64,000 nt of DNA from Nonomuraea typhae. GTDB taxonomy: Bacteria; Actinomycetota; Actinomycetes; Streptosporangiales; Streptosporangiaceae. The translations under genes and the position numbers were made by a program. The notes under the pieces are model-generated. The model saw nothing but the letters and a program-made list of their open reading frames with translations. It did no database searches and had not been told where the DNA came from. The DNA lies in assembly GCF_009760925.1 (NCBI RefSeq), contig NZ_VRLV01000010.1:1-64000 (forward strand). Reading direction: 5' to 3'. Positions 15,103-24,091 of the stretch are shown one piece after another (position 1 is the first letter of the stretch; every line of letters begins with the position of its first letter).

Positions 15103-16970
15103 CAGAACCCCAACGGGTTGAGGTCGAGGCGGCCTCTGGTCGCGTGGCCGATGATGAAGAACGAGCCGCCGGCCGCGGTGGATTGCAGGGTCCAGCGGGT
15201 GACCCACGCCTGTCCGGGGACAGCTTGGTGTTCGATGCCGCGGATGAAGTAGTCCTGCTCGGTCATGCTGCCGCCCCCTGGTGGCCGCCGCCGGATGGTG
15301 ATCCGGTCGCCGATGAGCCGGTTGAACGCCTGGGGGAAGAGGTCCGCTTCGCTTCTTCCGGGCTTGATCTCGATGGACTCGAATCGCTGCTCTGGCTGGG
15401 CCGACAGGCTCAGAACCCACTGCGCCATGTTGAGCGCGGAGGAGTCGTTGTTGAACAGCAGGTTGTCCCTGGTGTAGCTGCGGACGAGGTACTCAGCCTG
15501 GCTGGCCAGGTCCTCGGCCACCTGCTGCGTTCCGCCGGCCCGGGTGATGATGACCCGGTTGACGAGCTGGGTGTCGTCGTTGGCCAGCGCCAGATCGGTG
15601 TAGGGCAGTTCGGCGCCGCCGCCATCGCCGAACGTCGCCTGCGAGGTGGTCGAGCGAGAGTCATTGTTGATCGCCGCCCGGTTCCTGAAGAACACCTTCC
15701 CGTCAGCGGTGACGTACAGCTCGCCGACCTCGGTCTCGTTGGTGAGCAGCAGCTCGTCCATCAGGTTGCCGTCGAGTGTGGTCGCCTGCAGGGTGACGTC
15801 CCCGGTCGCGATGCTGCGCAGCGAGGCCGGCCAGCTGGCGTTATCGAGGATGCGGTTGATCCTCGCGCTGGTCAGCTCGGAGGGGGCCGCGACCGAGTCG
15901 GAGGCCCGCCGGTCGAAGCTACTGAAGATCTTGAAGGCGTCGGTGCACGGCACGACGCACGTGGACTTGTTCGGCCCCTCCCACGTGACCTTCCACAGAT
16001 CGGCGTAGCCGCGGAACAGGTCGTAGGTGACGCTGTTCCAGATCGCCCTGATGCGAACCGGGCGCATCGCCTTGACCAGCGTGCCGCCCGACCCGCTCGA
16101 CAAGCCCGCGAGCGACTTGTGCGCCATCGAGCCGGTGGTGAAGTTGCCCGACTGCGCGTCCTCGGCCTCGGTGTACGGGCCCTCGGTCGCCGACCAGTCC
16201 CAGCTCGCACCAGGCCCACCGCCCACGGCGGAGACGAACCGCAACTCGTAGTCGGCCGTGCCTGCCGGGGTGATGGACGGCGTGTCAAAGAACGCCGTGC
16301 CGTCGTTGTCCGTGCTCGCGAACGTGGGCGTGCCTGACGCGTCGCGCACGGCAGCGATGATGACGACCCCATCCGAGGCGCTGGCCTGCGTGAAGCCGTA
16401 AGTGGACGGCTCGCTCCCACCGGCCACCTTCCACCACACCTTGGAGTGCAGCGCGTTCTCGCCGGCGTCGCGCGAGGTGAGCAACTGCCACGTCGTACCA
16501 CCGGTCGGCGTGGCCATGGCCGAGGCCGTACCCCAGTCGCCCGCCTGAAAGGCCACCAGGACGTCGCCGCTCACCACGCCGGACGGCTTGGCACACGTGT
16601 AAGAGGTGGACGTCGAGGTGGCCACGGTCGAATCCCGCAGGCTGGCCTCGATCGTCTCCGGATCAGTGCTGGCCACCGCCACCGTGAAGCCGTGCCCGAG
16701 CACCTGCACAATGGCGCAGGCGGCCTGCTGGATGCCCGAGGCCACGGAACCGGACGGCAGCGTGTACGGCCCGGTCAGGTGGGTGGGGTCGAACCTCCTG
16801 TCGCTGTTGTTCAACTGCAGTTCGCAGGTTCCCGCCTCATACCGGATCACCGGGGACTCGACCCGGCTGGAACCGCGCTTGATGGTCAGCTTCTGCAAGA
16901 AGGCGGAGATGTCGATCCAGGTGCCGTTGTTCTCGAAGTCGCAGGCCACGTTGATGATCGGGAATGCCAT
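15102..16970 (-). CDS. Tail-tip/distal tail protein
   Basis: This 622-residue protein lies directly after the tape measure. The N-terminal 90 residues (ISAFLQKLTIKRGSSRVESP, GTCELQLNNSDRRFDP) fit a distal-tail beta fold. Residues about 95-290 are a Ser/Thr/Gly-rich insert that looks like a separate beta domain. The C-terminal half resumes tail-tip character (DLALANDDTQLVNRVIITR). It probably forms the tail-tip hub and may help bind the host surface. Confidence 0.7.
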   Translation of the reverse strand: MAFPIINVACDFENNGTWIDISAFLQKLTIKRGSSRVESPVIRYEAGTCELQLNNSDRRFDPTHLTGPYTLPSGSVASGIQQAACAIVQVLGHGFTVAVASTDPETIEASLRDSTVATSTSTSYTCAKPSGVVSGDVLVAFQAGDWGTASAMATPTGGTTWQLLTSRDAGENALHSKVWWKVAGGSEPSTYGFTQASASDGVVIIAAVRDASGTPTFASTDNDGTAFFDTPSITPAGTADYELRFVSAVGGGPGASWDWSATEGPYTEAEDAQSGNFTTGSMAHKSLAGLSSGSGGTLVKAMRPVRIRAIWNSVTYDLFRGYADLWKVTWEGPNKSTCVVPCTDAFKIFSSFDRRASDSVAAPSELTSARINRILDNASWPASLRSIATGDVTLQATTLDGNLMDELLLTNETEVGELYVTADGKVFFRNRAAINNDSRSTTSQATFGDGGGAELPYTDLALANDDTQLVNRVIITRAGGTQQVAEDLASQAEYLVRSYTRDNLLFNNDSSALNMAQWVLSLSAQPEQRFESIEIKPGRSEADLFPQAFNRLIGDRITIRRRPPGGGSMTEQDYFIRGIEHQAVPGQAWVTRWTLQSTAAGGSFFIIGHATRGRLDLNPLGF

Positions 16971-16971
16971 G

Positions 16972-19900
16972 TCACCCCCGGATCTTCAAGGCGATGCCGC
17001 CGCGGTCCTTGGCGTACCGCTGGAGCTTCTGGACGAAGTCGGCGACGTCCTGGACGCCGTGGAAGTGGGCGTTCTGGATGATCAGGTCGCCGCCGCGCAT
17101 CTTGTCCACGTTGGCCAGCGGCTCGGGGGCGCCGGTGCCGTTGTAGACCATGGACCACTCGGGCGGGAGCATGCCGCCGTCGTCGAACTTCAAGCCGTAC
17201 CGGCGGGAGAACAGATCGTTGCTGGCGCCGCGTGCTGCCGGGCCGACGACGACGCCGCGGCTTCCGCGGGACTCGACGTTGGTCCCGCCGAGCGTGCCGG
17301 CCATGTGGCCGACGCCGGCGTCGGTGACGCCGACCATGAAGCCGCTCTGCCGGTTCCGGATGAAGCCGTCCGGGCCGCCGCGGGTGCCGAACGAGTGGGT
17401 GGTGTGGCGTCTGCTGTAGGGGCTCCGGCCCTGGATCACGTTCGTGATCGCAGAGGTGAAGCCGGAGCAGTCGTAGCCGTAGGGGCCGACGCCGCCCCAG
17501 ATGTACGGCTTGCCCGCCTGCGCACGAGCCCACGTCAGCGCGTTCTGTACGCCGGGACCGCCGAGCCAGACCTTGTTGTAGGCGCCTGAGACGGCCTTGC
17601 CCATCTGAGAGGCCCACGAGCCGTACAGGGCGTTCGCCTTGGCGGCCATGGCCTGCACCGACGACAGGCCGCTGATGGAGTGCTTGGCGATGATGCCGCC
17701 CGAGGCGTACCCGACGCCTTCGCCGCCCATCCGGGGAGCCCAGCGTGGACCGACACCCATCGCCTTGGCGACCGCGGACGCGCCGCCGTGGCGGGCGATG
17801 GCGTTCATGGTGTGGACGTAGCCGCTGCCAACGGCGCGGGTCCACTCCGGCCTCATGACGGCTTCACCGCCGGACAGCCCGATTTTGCCGCGCCCGTCTG
17901 GGGAGTAGAAGAAGTGGTTGTCCTTGCCGGGGCTGTAGCCGGGCAGGATGTCCGGCATGACGCCGCCGGTGGCGTTCAGCACGGTGCCGGTTGAGCCGCC
18001 GACGTTGACGCGGAAGCCGACGAGCTTGCCGCCGGCCTTGACCTCGATCATCACGCGCCGGTTCTTGATCTTGTCGGTGGCGCCGTTGATCTGCGATGGG
18101 AGTTTGAGGTACCGGGCGACGAGCTTGTCTATCTCGGCGCGCGACAGGCCGGACTGAACGAGCACGCCGCGCAGCCGGGAGATCTCGGTGGCGAAAACCT
18201 TGTTGGCTCTGTCGACGCTGTTGGTCTGGTCGTTGACCTTCTTGGAGTGCTCGACTGCGGCGTTGATCGAGCCGATCAGCACGCGGGTGGCTTCGCGACC
18301 GGCCTTGCTGTTGATGTCGATCTTGCCGGTACGTTCGTCGATCTTGACGTTGTTCTTCCGGAACGCCTCGGTGAGTTCGTCCAGCGAGTCGCGGAACGCG
18401 ATACCGGCGAGGTCGGCGTCGCCCGTCTTGTTCTTGTACTTCGCCAGCTCTGCTGTCAGCCCGGCGACCTGGACCTTGGCGTCCTTCGCCGAGGAGCCCA
18501 CCGAGGACATGCTGTCCGCGACGTTCTTCGACGCCGCCGACGTGCTCGGCGCACCCGCGACAATGCGCTGATAGCGCCCGGTCGCGTCCGAGATGGCTTG
18601 GTTTTGGCCGGTGATCGCGTTGCTGAGTAGGAGCGCATCGCCGGTCAGCTGCTTCTGCGCCGTCCGGAACTGGCCGACCCTGCCGCCTGCGGCGTTGACC
18701 GTGGTGGCGTGAGTCTGCAACTGGGCGGTCAGCTCGGCGAGCGTCTCCTTCTCGCCGAGCGCCGCGTCGGTCACCTTCTGCAGGTTGATGCCCAGCCGTT
18801 CGGCGGCCTTGTACACGCCCTGGGTTTCCAGCGCGGACTGGATGCTCTTGACCGAGGCGTCGTCCAACGCGCCGTTGTTGGCGATGAGCGCGTCGGTCAG
18901 GTTCTTGACGTGCTGCTCCGCCTCGTCGTTGCGGCTGGAGAAGATGAGCAGACCGGCCGCGGCGGCCGTGATGGCGAGCCCCCACGGGCCGCCGAGGAAC
19001 CCGGCGAAGCCGCCGAGAGCGACCCTCGACTTCCCTGCGGCACCGCTCGCCGAGGAGAGGTTCTCCCGGAACTTCGACACCGGCCCGTCTGCCGCGCGGA
19101 ACGCAGCCGCAGCCGTTCCGACCACGGCCAGGAGCGGACGCAGACGGGATGTCACCGTACCGATGACCACGCTGAACGCGAGGAACTGTACGACACCGTT
19201 GCGTAGCGGCTCGGGCAGGCCGTTGATCAGCTTGACGACGCTGGCGAGCGGACCCAGCAGGATGGGCAGCACATCGGCCACTGCGACCGCCGTGTCCTTG
19301 AGCAGGCCGAACACCTCGGCGGCCTGCTTCTGCCCTTCGACGCTTCGCGACCAGGCGGCGAAGCGGGCGGTCCCGGCCTCCAGGGTGTCGAGCAGCCCAT
19401 CGCCGGTGCTCTTGGCCTGGCTGAACATGCCGACCAGGCCCTTGATCGCGTTGCCGCCGATCCGGCCGAGCTGGGCGAGGGTGTCGCCCGCCTTGACCGC
19501 GCCACGCTGCAGCATCGCGGCACCGCGCTCGGAGGAGACGAACGCGTCAGCGGCCTTGGCCCCGTTGACCGCCCACCCGGCCATCCGCTGCGCCAAGGTG
19601 AAGCTGGGACCGACGAGCCCGGACACCGTGCGCAGCAGCGGCTGAACGGCGCCGGTCACGGTGCCCATGATCCGGCTCGTTCCGGCGAACACCCGGTTGA
19701 CCGTGCCTCGGGCGAGGTCCGTCTTGCCGAACGCGGTCACTTCCCTGGCGCCGGTGTTGAAGGCGCCGGCCACGGCGAGCATGCCGGTGCGGGTCTCCGG
19801 CAGGAGGTTCACGGCGACCGGCCGTAGCTCGTTCGCCAAGCCCGCGAAGATCTTGTCTTGGACGGCCTGCTGGATGGGGTCGAACGACCTCTTCAGCCCG

Positions 19901-20280
19901 GCGACCTCGCGGACGAACCGGCGGGCGTTGGGAGAGAGCTTCTCCAACGCTTCGTCGAGCTTGGCCGCGTCGTCTTCGGCGACCGCGCTCATGGCGTCGC
20001 CGACCCCGATCAAACCGACCTTCAGGGTGGCGCTGGCCGCCTTCGTGGCCAGCAGCACCGCGGGCATCGCACCCACTGCGGCCACCGCGGGCAGGACCGC
20101 TTGGGTGAGCGCCACCGCTCCGCCCGCCGCCGCGGCCAGGCCGACGCCGGTCCGCGCGGTGGACTGCACCTTCTGCATCCGCGCTTCGAGCACGTCGATG
20201 TCGTGCGCGACGGACTTGAACACCTTCGACGCGCGTTCACGCGCGAAGATGGTGAACCCAAGGGCGGTCTGGTTGGCCAC
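16972..20280 (-). CDS. Tape measure protein with NlpC/P60 peptidase domain
   Basis: GTG 20280 behind GGGGGTGAG gives 1102 residues. There is a long helical N-terminal two thirds with alternating Ala-rich hydrophobic segments. A cysteine peptidase domain follows at about 905-1030: YDCSGFTS with catalytic Cys938 and GVGHMAGTL with His992. Tape measures set tail length and occupy the tail tube; the embedded peptidoglycan hydrolase would help breach the wall during DNA entry. Position after the tail chaperone genes is canonical. Confidence 0.9.
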   Translation of the reverse strand: MANQTALGFTIFARERASKVFKSVAHDIDVLEARMQKVQSTARTGVGLAAAAGGAVALTQAVLPAVAAVGAMPAVLLATKAASATLKVGLIGVGDAMSAVAEDDAAKLDEALEKLSPNARRFVREVAGLKRSFDPIQQAVQDKIFAGLANELRPVAVNLLPETRTGMLAVAGAFNTGAREVTAFGKTDLARGTVNRVFAGTSRIMGTVTGAVQPLLRTVSGLVGPSFTLAQRMAGWAVNGAKAADAFVSSERGAAMLQRGAVKAGDTLAQLGRIGGNAIKGLVGMFSQAKSTGDGLLDTLEAGTARFAAWSRSVEGQKQAAEVFGLLKDTAVAVADVLPILLGPLASVVKLINGLPEPLRNGVVQFLAFSVVIGTVTSRLRPLLAVVGTAAAAFRAADGPVSKFRENLSSASGAAGKSRVALGGFAGFLGGPWGLAITAAAAGLLIFSSRNDEAEQHVKNLTDALIANNGALDDASVKSIQSALETQGVYKAAERLGINLQKVTDAALGEKETLAELTAQLQTHATTVNAAGGRVGQFRTAQKQLTGDALLLSNAITGQNQAISDATGRYQRIVAGAPSTSAASKNVADSMSSVGSSAKDAKVQVAGLTAELAKYKNKTGDADLAGIAFRDSLDELTEAFRKNNVKIDERTGKIDINSKAGREATRVLIGSINAAVEHSKKVNDQTNSVDRANKVFATEISRLRGVLVQSGLSRAEIDKLVARYLKLPSQINGATDKIKNRRVMIEVKAGGKLVGFRVNVGGSTGTVLNATGGVMPDILPGYSPGKDNHFFYSPDGRGKIGLSGGEAVMRPEWTRAVGSGYVHTMNAIARHGGASAVAKAMGVGPRWAPRMGGEGVGYASGGIIAKHSISGLSSVQAMAAKANALYGSWASQMGKAVSGAYNKVWLGGPGVQNALTWARAQAGKPYIWGGVGPYGYDCSGFTSAITNVIQGRSPYSRRHTTHSFGTRGGPDGFIRNRQSGFMVGVTDAGVGHMAGTLGGTNVESRGSRGVVVGPAARGASNDLFSRRYGLKFDDGGMLPPEWSMVYNGTGAPEPLANVDKMRGGDLIIQNAHFHGVQDVADFVQKLQRYAKDRGGIALKIRG

Positions 20281-20298
20281 AGCTCACCCCCAGATCAG

Positions 20299-20912
20299 TC
20301 AGCGGAACGGGCGCGGGAAAAGCTCGGGAGGAGCAGGAGGCGGCGCGCTGCCCCGGGTGGCGGACCGGAACAGGTAGTTCGCCTCAGCCAGCAGGTCACG
20401 CGTCTGCGCGAGCAGCTCCATCTGGGTGCTCCACGGGCCGAGGTCGGCGGTGACCGTGGCAGAGTCGCGCGGCAGACGGGACACCAGCACCAGCAGCCGG
20501 CGGACGCTCATCCGGCCGGCCCAGAACTCTTCGAGCTGGTCGGCGTCACGCGGGTAGCGCCACGCCAGGTCCGCCTCGATGTCCTCCTCGTGGGCGACCA
20601 GCAGACGGCACAGCGCGGTCAGATTTTTGGGTCAGCGTCGGAGAGCGCGTCAAACAGCTTGATCTGCAGGTCCGCCCACTCGCCGGCGGAGAACTCGATC
20701 TCGACGAACGCGGCCATCTCCTCCGCCGTGAACATCGAGTCGAGGGCGCCGACGAAGTCGTCTTGGGCGAAGCAGCGGGCGAGCTTGCCCCGCTTGATCC
20801 GCTGGGGGATGACGAAAGTGACCTTCTGCCCGACCTCGCCGGTCCACTCGAACACGCGCCCCTCGTCGGCCTCCCTGACCGGCTTCGGGCTGTTCTCGTT
20901 CCTGGTTGCCAT
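20299..20912 (-). CDS. Tail assembly chaperone gpG-T, made by -1 frameshift
   Basis: The gpG frame (20619-20912) reaches the heptamer C CCA AAA at 20631-20625, five bases before its TGA. A -1 slip there enters a frame open to 20299 that has no independent start near its beginning. It encodes a protein-like extension (RLLVAHEEDIEADLAWRYPR, QLEEFWAGRMSVRRLL). The fusion would be 204 residues: 96 from the first frame and 108 from the second. Position directly upstream of the tape measure is where lambda-type G/GT frameshifts occur. Confidence 0.85.
20619..20912 (-). CDS. Tail assembly chaperone gpG (unshifted product)
   Basis: ATG 20912 has AAGGAG at good distance. The 97-residue product has a beta-rich start and a helical end (TAEEMAAFVEIEFSAGEWAD). 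It is the abundant short form of the frameshifting pair; both forms normally coat and help assemble the tape measure. The slippery site lies at its last codons. Confidence 0.8.
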   Translation of the reverse strand: MATRNENSPKPVREADEGRVFEWTGEVGQKVTFVIPQRIKRGKLARCFAQDDFVGALDSMFTAEEMAAFVEIEFSAGEWADLQIKLFDALSDADPKI

Positions 20913-20947
20913 GGCGTTCTCCTTCGTGCGGTTCTGCGGTTGGTGAC

Positions 20948-20979
20948 GGGGCGGCTGGACCGCAGCAGCCAGCCGCCCC
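20948..20979 (-). terminator. 11-bp hairpin after tail-completion gene
   Basis: GGGGCGGCTGG pairs with CCAGCCGCCCC across a 10-nt loop, 4 bp after the TAG of the gene at 20984-21448 and before the ribosome site of gpG. Probably a partial terminator or mRNA processing point that sets chaperone levels. Confidence 0.6.
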
Positions 20980-20983
20980 GCGT

Positions 20984-21448
20984 CTAATCGGTGATCTGTT
21001 CCGCCACGCGCTCCATCGCGGCCCGCATCTCCTCGCGGGCTTGGGGCGCGGTCTTGGCGATCGTCGAGCGGAACCACGGATGGCCGGGCTGCTGAACCCA
21101 GCGCTCCCGGTTGCCGTACACGGGGTGGCGCCAGCCTTTGGGTGTGTCGAACCCTCTGGGGAGCATCTCCATCCCGGCGGGCATCCGGGTGACGATCCGC
21201 ACCCGGCGGGCGTCCGCTTGGATGCCGACGCCGCGGGCGATCCGCCGGCGCAGCCCTCGCGAGCGCGGCCCCTTCGCAGGGATGGTGCGGGCGGCGATCT
21301 TGGCGGCATCGCGGCCGGGTCTGGCCGCCTCACGCACGGCCTTGCGCAGCTCCTTCTGCAGGCCCTTCTCTCCGGCCAGGCGGAGACGGCGGTTGACCTC
21401 TTTCCACTCCCGCCCAAACTGGAAGGCGACCTCCCACTGGGAGGGCAT
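20984..21448 (-). CDS. HK97 gp10-like tail-completion protein
   Basis: ATG 21448 overlaps the preceding stop. The 154-residue basic protein contains KELRKAVREAARPGRDAAK and a C-terminal half with VYGNRERWVQQPGHPWFRST. This Arg-rich helix followed by a beta half with HPWFR fits the HK97 gp10 family. However, the gene lies after the tail-tube gene rather than before it, so the assignment is moderate. Confidence 0.6.
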   Translation of the reverse strand: MPSQWEVAFQFGREWKEVNRRLRLAGEKGLQKELRKAVREAARPGRDAAKIAARTIPAKGPRSRGLRRRIARGVGIQADARRVRIVTRMPAGMEMLPRGFDTPKGWRHPVYGNRERWVQQPGHPWFRSTIAKTAPQAREEMRAAMERVAEQITD

Positions 21449-21879
21449 CAGGCGTAGGTACCGCGCGTGACCACGCCGTCCACTTGGAACTCCGCGGAGA
21501 AGCTCACCTTGTCGGAGACGCTCGACTCGGCGGTGTAAGAGGTGATCCAGCACTCACCGCTGTACTTGATCTTGCCGGTGGTGGAGCCCTCCGGCCCGTA
21601 CTCGAACGTGGCCGTGGCCGTCTGCCCCGACAGCAGGCCGCCCAGGACGACGTCCGGTCCGGTCGTCGCCGTGGAGTCGAAGTGACCGGAGACCGAGAAC
21701 GTCGAGTTGACCAATCCGGGAATGTTCTTCACGCCCTGGTCGCCAAACGCCGTCACCTCCGACAGGTCCCGGCTGCCGGGCAGGCCGGACACGTTGTCGA
21801 CGTACTGGGAGAGAGTCCGCAGCGTGCCACCGGTGTCATCCACCGCGAAGACACTGCCCTTGCCGTGCACGAAAGCCAT
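21448..21879 (-). CDS. Tail-tube (major tail) protein A
   Basis: This 143-residue beta-rich protein begins MAFVHGKGSVFAVDDTGGTL and contains DLSEVTAFGDQGVKNIPG. It ends in AEFQVDGVVTRGTYA, typical of phage tail-tube subunits. It has a clear GGAG ribosome site. A related protein with an extra domain is encoded next to it (21944-22660). Confidence 0.75.
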   Translation of the reverse strand: MAFVHGKGSVFAVDDTGGTLRTLSQYVDNVSGLPGSRDLSEVTAFGDQGVKNIPGLVNSTFSVSGHFDSTATTGPDVVLGGLLSGQTATATFEYGPEGSTTGKIKYSGECWITSYTAESSVSDKVSFSAEFQVDGVVTRGTYA

Positions 21880-21943
21880 CTCGCCCTCCGGGCATAAGAA
21901 GACCCGGCGACATGGCCGGGCAGATCGAAGAGGAAGAAGGAGG

Positions 21944-22660
21944 TCAGCGGCGAGCGAACGCCGCCGCGTACGTGAAGGACGGGGTGGTGCCGGAGATCGT
22001 GTGCTGCTCGCGCACGTACCGGTTGACCGTGCCGGTGACCGTCTTGCGCTCGGACGTCGCGGCTGTGGCGGCCGTGAACGTGATCAGGTCCACGAACGAC
22101 ACGTTGTCGGCGCTGTGCTGCACCTTCACCGTCAGCGACGGGGTGGTGCCCGTGACGGCGGTGACGTGCAGGGCCGCGACCCCGCCGTTGGTCGACGACG
22201 CGCCGTTGTCCACCGACGTGCTGTTGCCGGTCGTCGTCTCCGCAGTGTGGGCGTGGATGACCCGGCCGTGGTCGACGCCGTCGTCCGGGGTGGACTCGAT
22301 GGTCAGGGAGACGGTCTCCGACACCGACGACTCGATGCTGTAGGACGACAGGTTCGAGGTGGTGATGAACGCCGGCTTGCCGATCGTGAAGCCGTCCGGG
22401 AGCACGCTGGCCAGCAGCCCGTTCTGGACGCCGTCGGTGGCTCGGATCATCTCGTCGATGTCGCCAGCCGCGCCGTCGAACAGGCCGTTGAGGCTGATGC
22501 TGCCGGAGCGCAGGCCGGGCAGGAACCGCGCCCCGATGTCCAGCAGGGTGGTGGTCTCGCCGAGGCCGCGTTCACCGCTCACCGTCCATCCGGTGATCCG
22601 CCCCGACAGGTGGGTGCTATTCACCATCACCCGGCTGTTCTTGCTGTGTGCGAACGCCAT
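21944..22660 (-). CDS. Tail-tube-like protein B with extra C-terminal domain
   Basis: A 238-residue protein. Residues 1-130 parallel protein A (MAFAHSKNSRVMVNSTHLSG, SGSISLNGLFDG, SSYSIESSVSETVSLTIES). Residues 140-238 form a Thr/Val-rich domain (VKVQHSADNVSFVDLITF) like Ig-like or carbohydrate-binding modules used as tail decorations. It is probably a second tube subunit or one that carries surface decorations. Confidence 0.65.
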   Translation of the reverse strand: MAFAHSKNSRVMVNSTHLSGRITGWTVSGERGLGETTTLLDIGARFLPGLRSGSISLNGLFDGAAGDIDEMIRATDGVQNGLLASVLPDGFTIGKPAFITTSNLSSYSIESSVSETVSLTIESTPDDGVDHGRVIHAHTAETTTGNSTSVDNGASSTNGGVAALHVTAVTGTTPSLTVKVQHSADNVSFVDLITFTAATAATSERKTVTGTVNRYVREQHTISGTTPSFTYAAAFARR

Positions 22661-22811
22661 CGCCTCTCACCTCCTCCACCGCTCCCTGCTCGATCAGCCA
22701 GCCCACGCTTTCTCTGGGCAGATCGCTGACCACGTCGCCCGGCTCGGCTCGCTTCAGCCCGCCCTTGCCGGGATAGTCCAGGCCGCACAGGACCCGGTAG
22801 TTCTTGGCCAT
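22617..22811 (-). CDS. Small phage protein overlapping tail gene
   Basis: ATG 22811 has AGGAGGG upstream and encodes 64 residues starting MAKNYRVLCGLDYPGKGG. The C-terminus overlaps the start of the next gene by 44 bp. Comparable small proteins sit between connector and tail-tube genes in actinophages; function unknown. Confidence 0.6.
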   Translation of the reverse strand: MAKNYRVLCGLDYPGKGGLKRAEPGDVVSDLPRESVGWLIEQGAVEEVRGDGVRTQQEQPGDGE

Positions 22812-22819
22812 CCGCCCTC

Positions 22820-23248
22820 CTACGCGGTGATCTCGATGCCGAAGTCCACGCCGACGTAACGGGTTCCGCCGCTGCCGCCCCACTCGGTCGGGCCGTAGTT
22901 TCGGGCCTCGCGGACCCGGACGAAATCGGCTGTGCCACCGAGCGACGCGTCGGTCTCCAGGACTTGCTTGATGGAGCGTGAACCTGATCCCTCCAGGTAG
23001 GCGTCCAGCTCCACCTGTGAGGAGGTGTCGTCGCTCGCCTGCACGTACACCGACACCGTGAACAGGAACTCGTCGCTACCTCGCGCCATGGTCGAGTCGA
23101 AGCGGACACAGGGTTCGCCCTCGAAGCCGGGCATGATGACGGCGGCCGGCGGGTGGATGTTGTCCGGCACCTGCGTGTGCACGGTCAGGACAGGGATCGT
23201 CTTCAACCGCGTGGCCAGCGCCGCGCGAATGGCGCTCAAGCTGGCCAT
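22820..23248 (-). CDS. Tail terminator/neck protein
   Basis: This 142-residue protein starts at ATG 23248, overlapping the previous stop. It has the pattern of small tail-terminator proteins: an N-terminal helix (LSAIRAALATRLKTIP), a Pro-rich loop with PPAAVIMPG, and beta strands ending in VGVDFGIEI. It would cap the tail tube and join it to the head. Confidence 0.65.
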   Translation of the reverse strand: MASLSAIRAALATRLKTIPVLTVHTQVPDNIHPPAAVIMPGFEGEPCVRFDSTMARGSDEFLFTVSVYVQASDDTSSQVELDAYLEGSGSRSIKQVLETDASLGGTADFVRVREARNYGPTEWGGSGGTRYVGVDFGIEITA

Positions 23249-23838
23249 CAGGCGAACCCGGGAAGCATGAACGGCTCGATCAGGGCCCGCACGTCAGGGT
23301 CGAGGTGAGGCACGCGCATCAACCCCCAGTCGGCCGAACCTGCGACGCCTTCCGGCGTGTCCTTGCGCTTGTACAGGCGGCTCGCCTGTAGCAGAGTCGC
23401 CTGCTCGATCTCGTCGGGGACGGCCGGCCAGCCCCACCGGGCGGTGACCCGCACCCGGCTGGTTCGCGTGCCCCAGGTGCCGGTGGCCAGCAGCAGCCCG
23501 GTCACCGGGCGGCCGTCGAGCAGCGCGTTGTCCGGCGTCGTCTCGTAGCCCGTTACGGCCGACCAGGAGCCGCCGCTTCCGGTCTCGATCACCAGGCCGG
23601 ACGCGCTCCCGATGTCGTCCACAAGCAGCAGCTCGCCGCGCTCGTCCCGGACGACCCGCCCGTACGGGTTGAACGTCCGCTGAACCACGCTGCCGTCCAG
23701 CCAGAAGCGGCGGCCCGTCTTCTTGTCGATCGCCCTCGATGCCGCCGCGATGGCGTTGAACAGAACGTTGTCGCGGGCGTTGTCGGTGATGGCGAGGTAC
23801 TCCTTGAGGTCGGCCAGGGTCGCGTACTCGTTGGCCAT
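23248..23838 (-). CDS. Head-tail connector (adaptor)
   Basis: This 196-residue protein begins ATLADLKEYLAITDNARDN, the characteristic helical start of gp6/gp15-type adaptor proteins. A beta region follows, then an ATLLQASRLYKRKDTPEGV helix. It is located after the capsid gene in transcription order, as expected for a connector that binds the portal. Confidence 0.75.
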   Translation of the reverse strand: MANEYATLADLKEYLAITDNARDNVLFNAIAAASRAIDKKTGRRFWLDGSVVQRTFNPYGRVVRDERGELLLVDDIGSASGLVIETGSGGSWSAVTGYETTPDNALLDGRPVTGLLLATGTWGTRTSRVRVTARWGWPAVPDEIEQATLLQASRLYKRKDTPEGVAGSADWGLMRVPHLDPDVRALIEPFMLPGFA

Positions 23839-23844
23839 GGCCGC

Positions 23845-24033
23845 CTACGTGGTGTCCTTGCGAGGCGCCCGACGACTCTTCGGTGCCTCGGTACGGGCCT
23901 GGTCTCCCGGAGTGGTCTCGTGGCCGCGCAGCCTGAGTTGCTCGTCCACTTGTGCCACCCGCTCGTCCATACCGCGCTGCACGTAGCCTTCCCGCTCCCG
24001 CAGCAGGGCGGCGATCATCGCATCATCTGTCAT
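23845..24033 (-). CDS. Small head-region protein
   Basis: ATG 24033 follows AGGAGTG. The 62-residue product has an amphipathic helix (MIAALLREREGYVQRGMDER) and a basic tail. It sits between the capsid and connector genes; role unknown. Confidence 0.6.
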   Translation of the reverse strand: MTDDAMIAALLREREGYVQRGMDERVAQVDEQLRLRGHETTPGDQARTEAPKSRRAPRKDTT

Positions 24034-24053
24034 CGTCACTCCTGGAAAGGGCG

Positions 24054-24081
24054 CTGGGGCCCGCCGCACCGCAGGCCCCAG
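24054..24081 (-). terminator. Hairpin after capsid gene
   Basis: CTGGGGCC pairs with GGCCCCAG across a 12-nt loop, 10 bp after the capsid stop. A leaky terminator here would explain higher capsid than connector expression, a common arrangement in phage late operons. Confidence 0.6.
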
Positions 24082-24091
24082 CAGTCGAGGA

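Noticed and set aside
15144..16337. Long plus-strand frame opposite the tail-tip gene
   Set aside because: Antisense shadow of the 622-residue tail protein.
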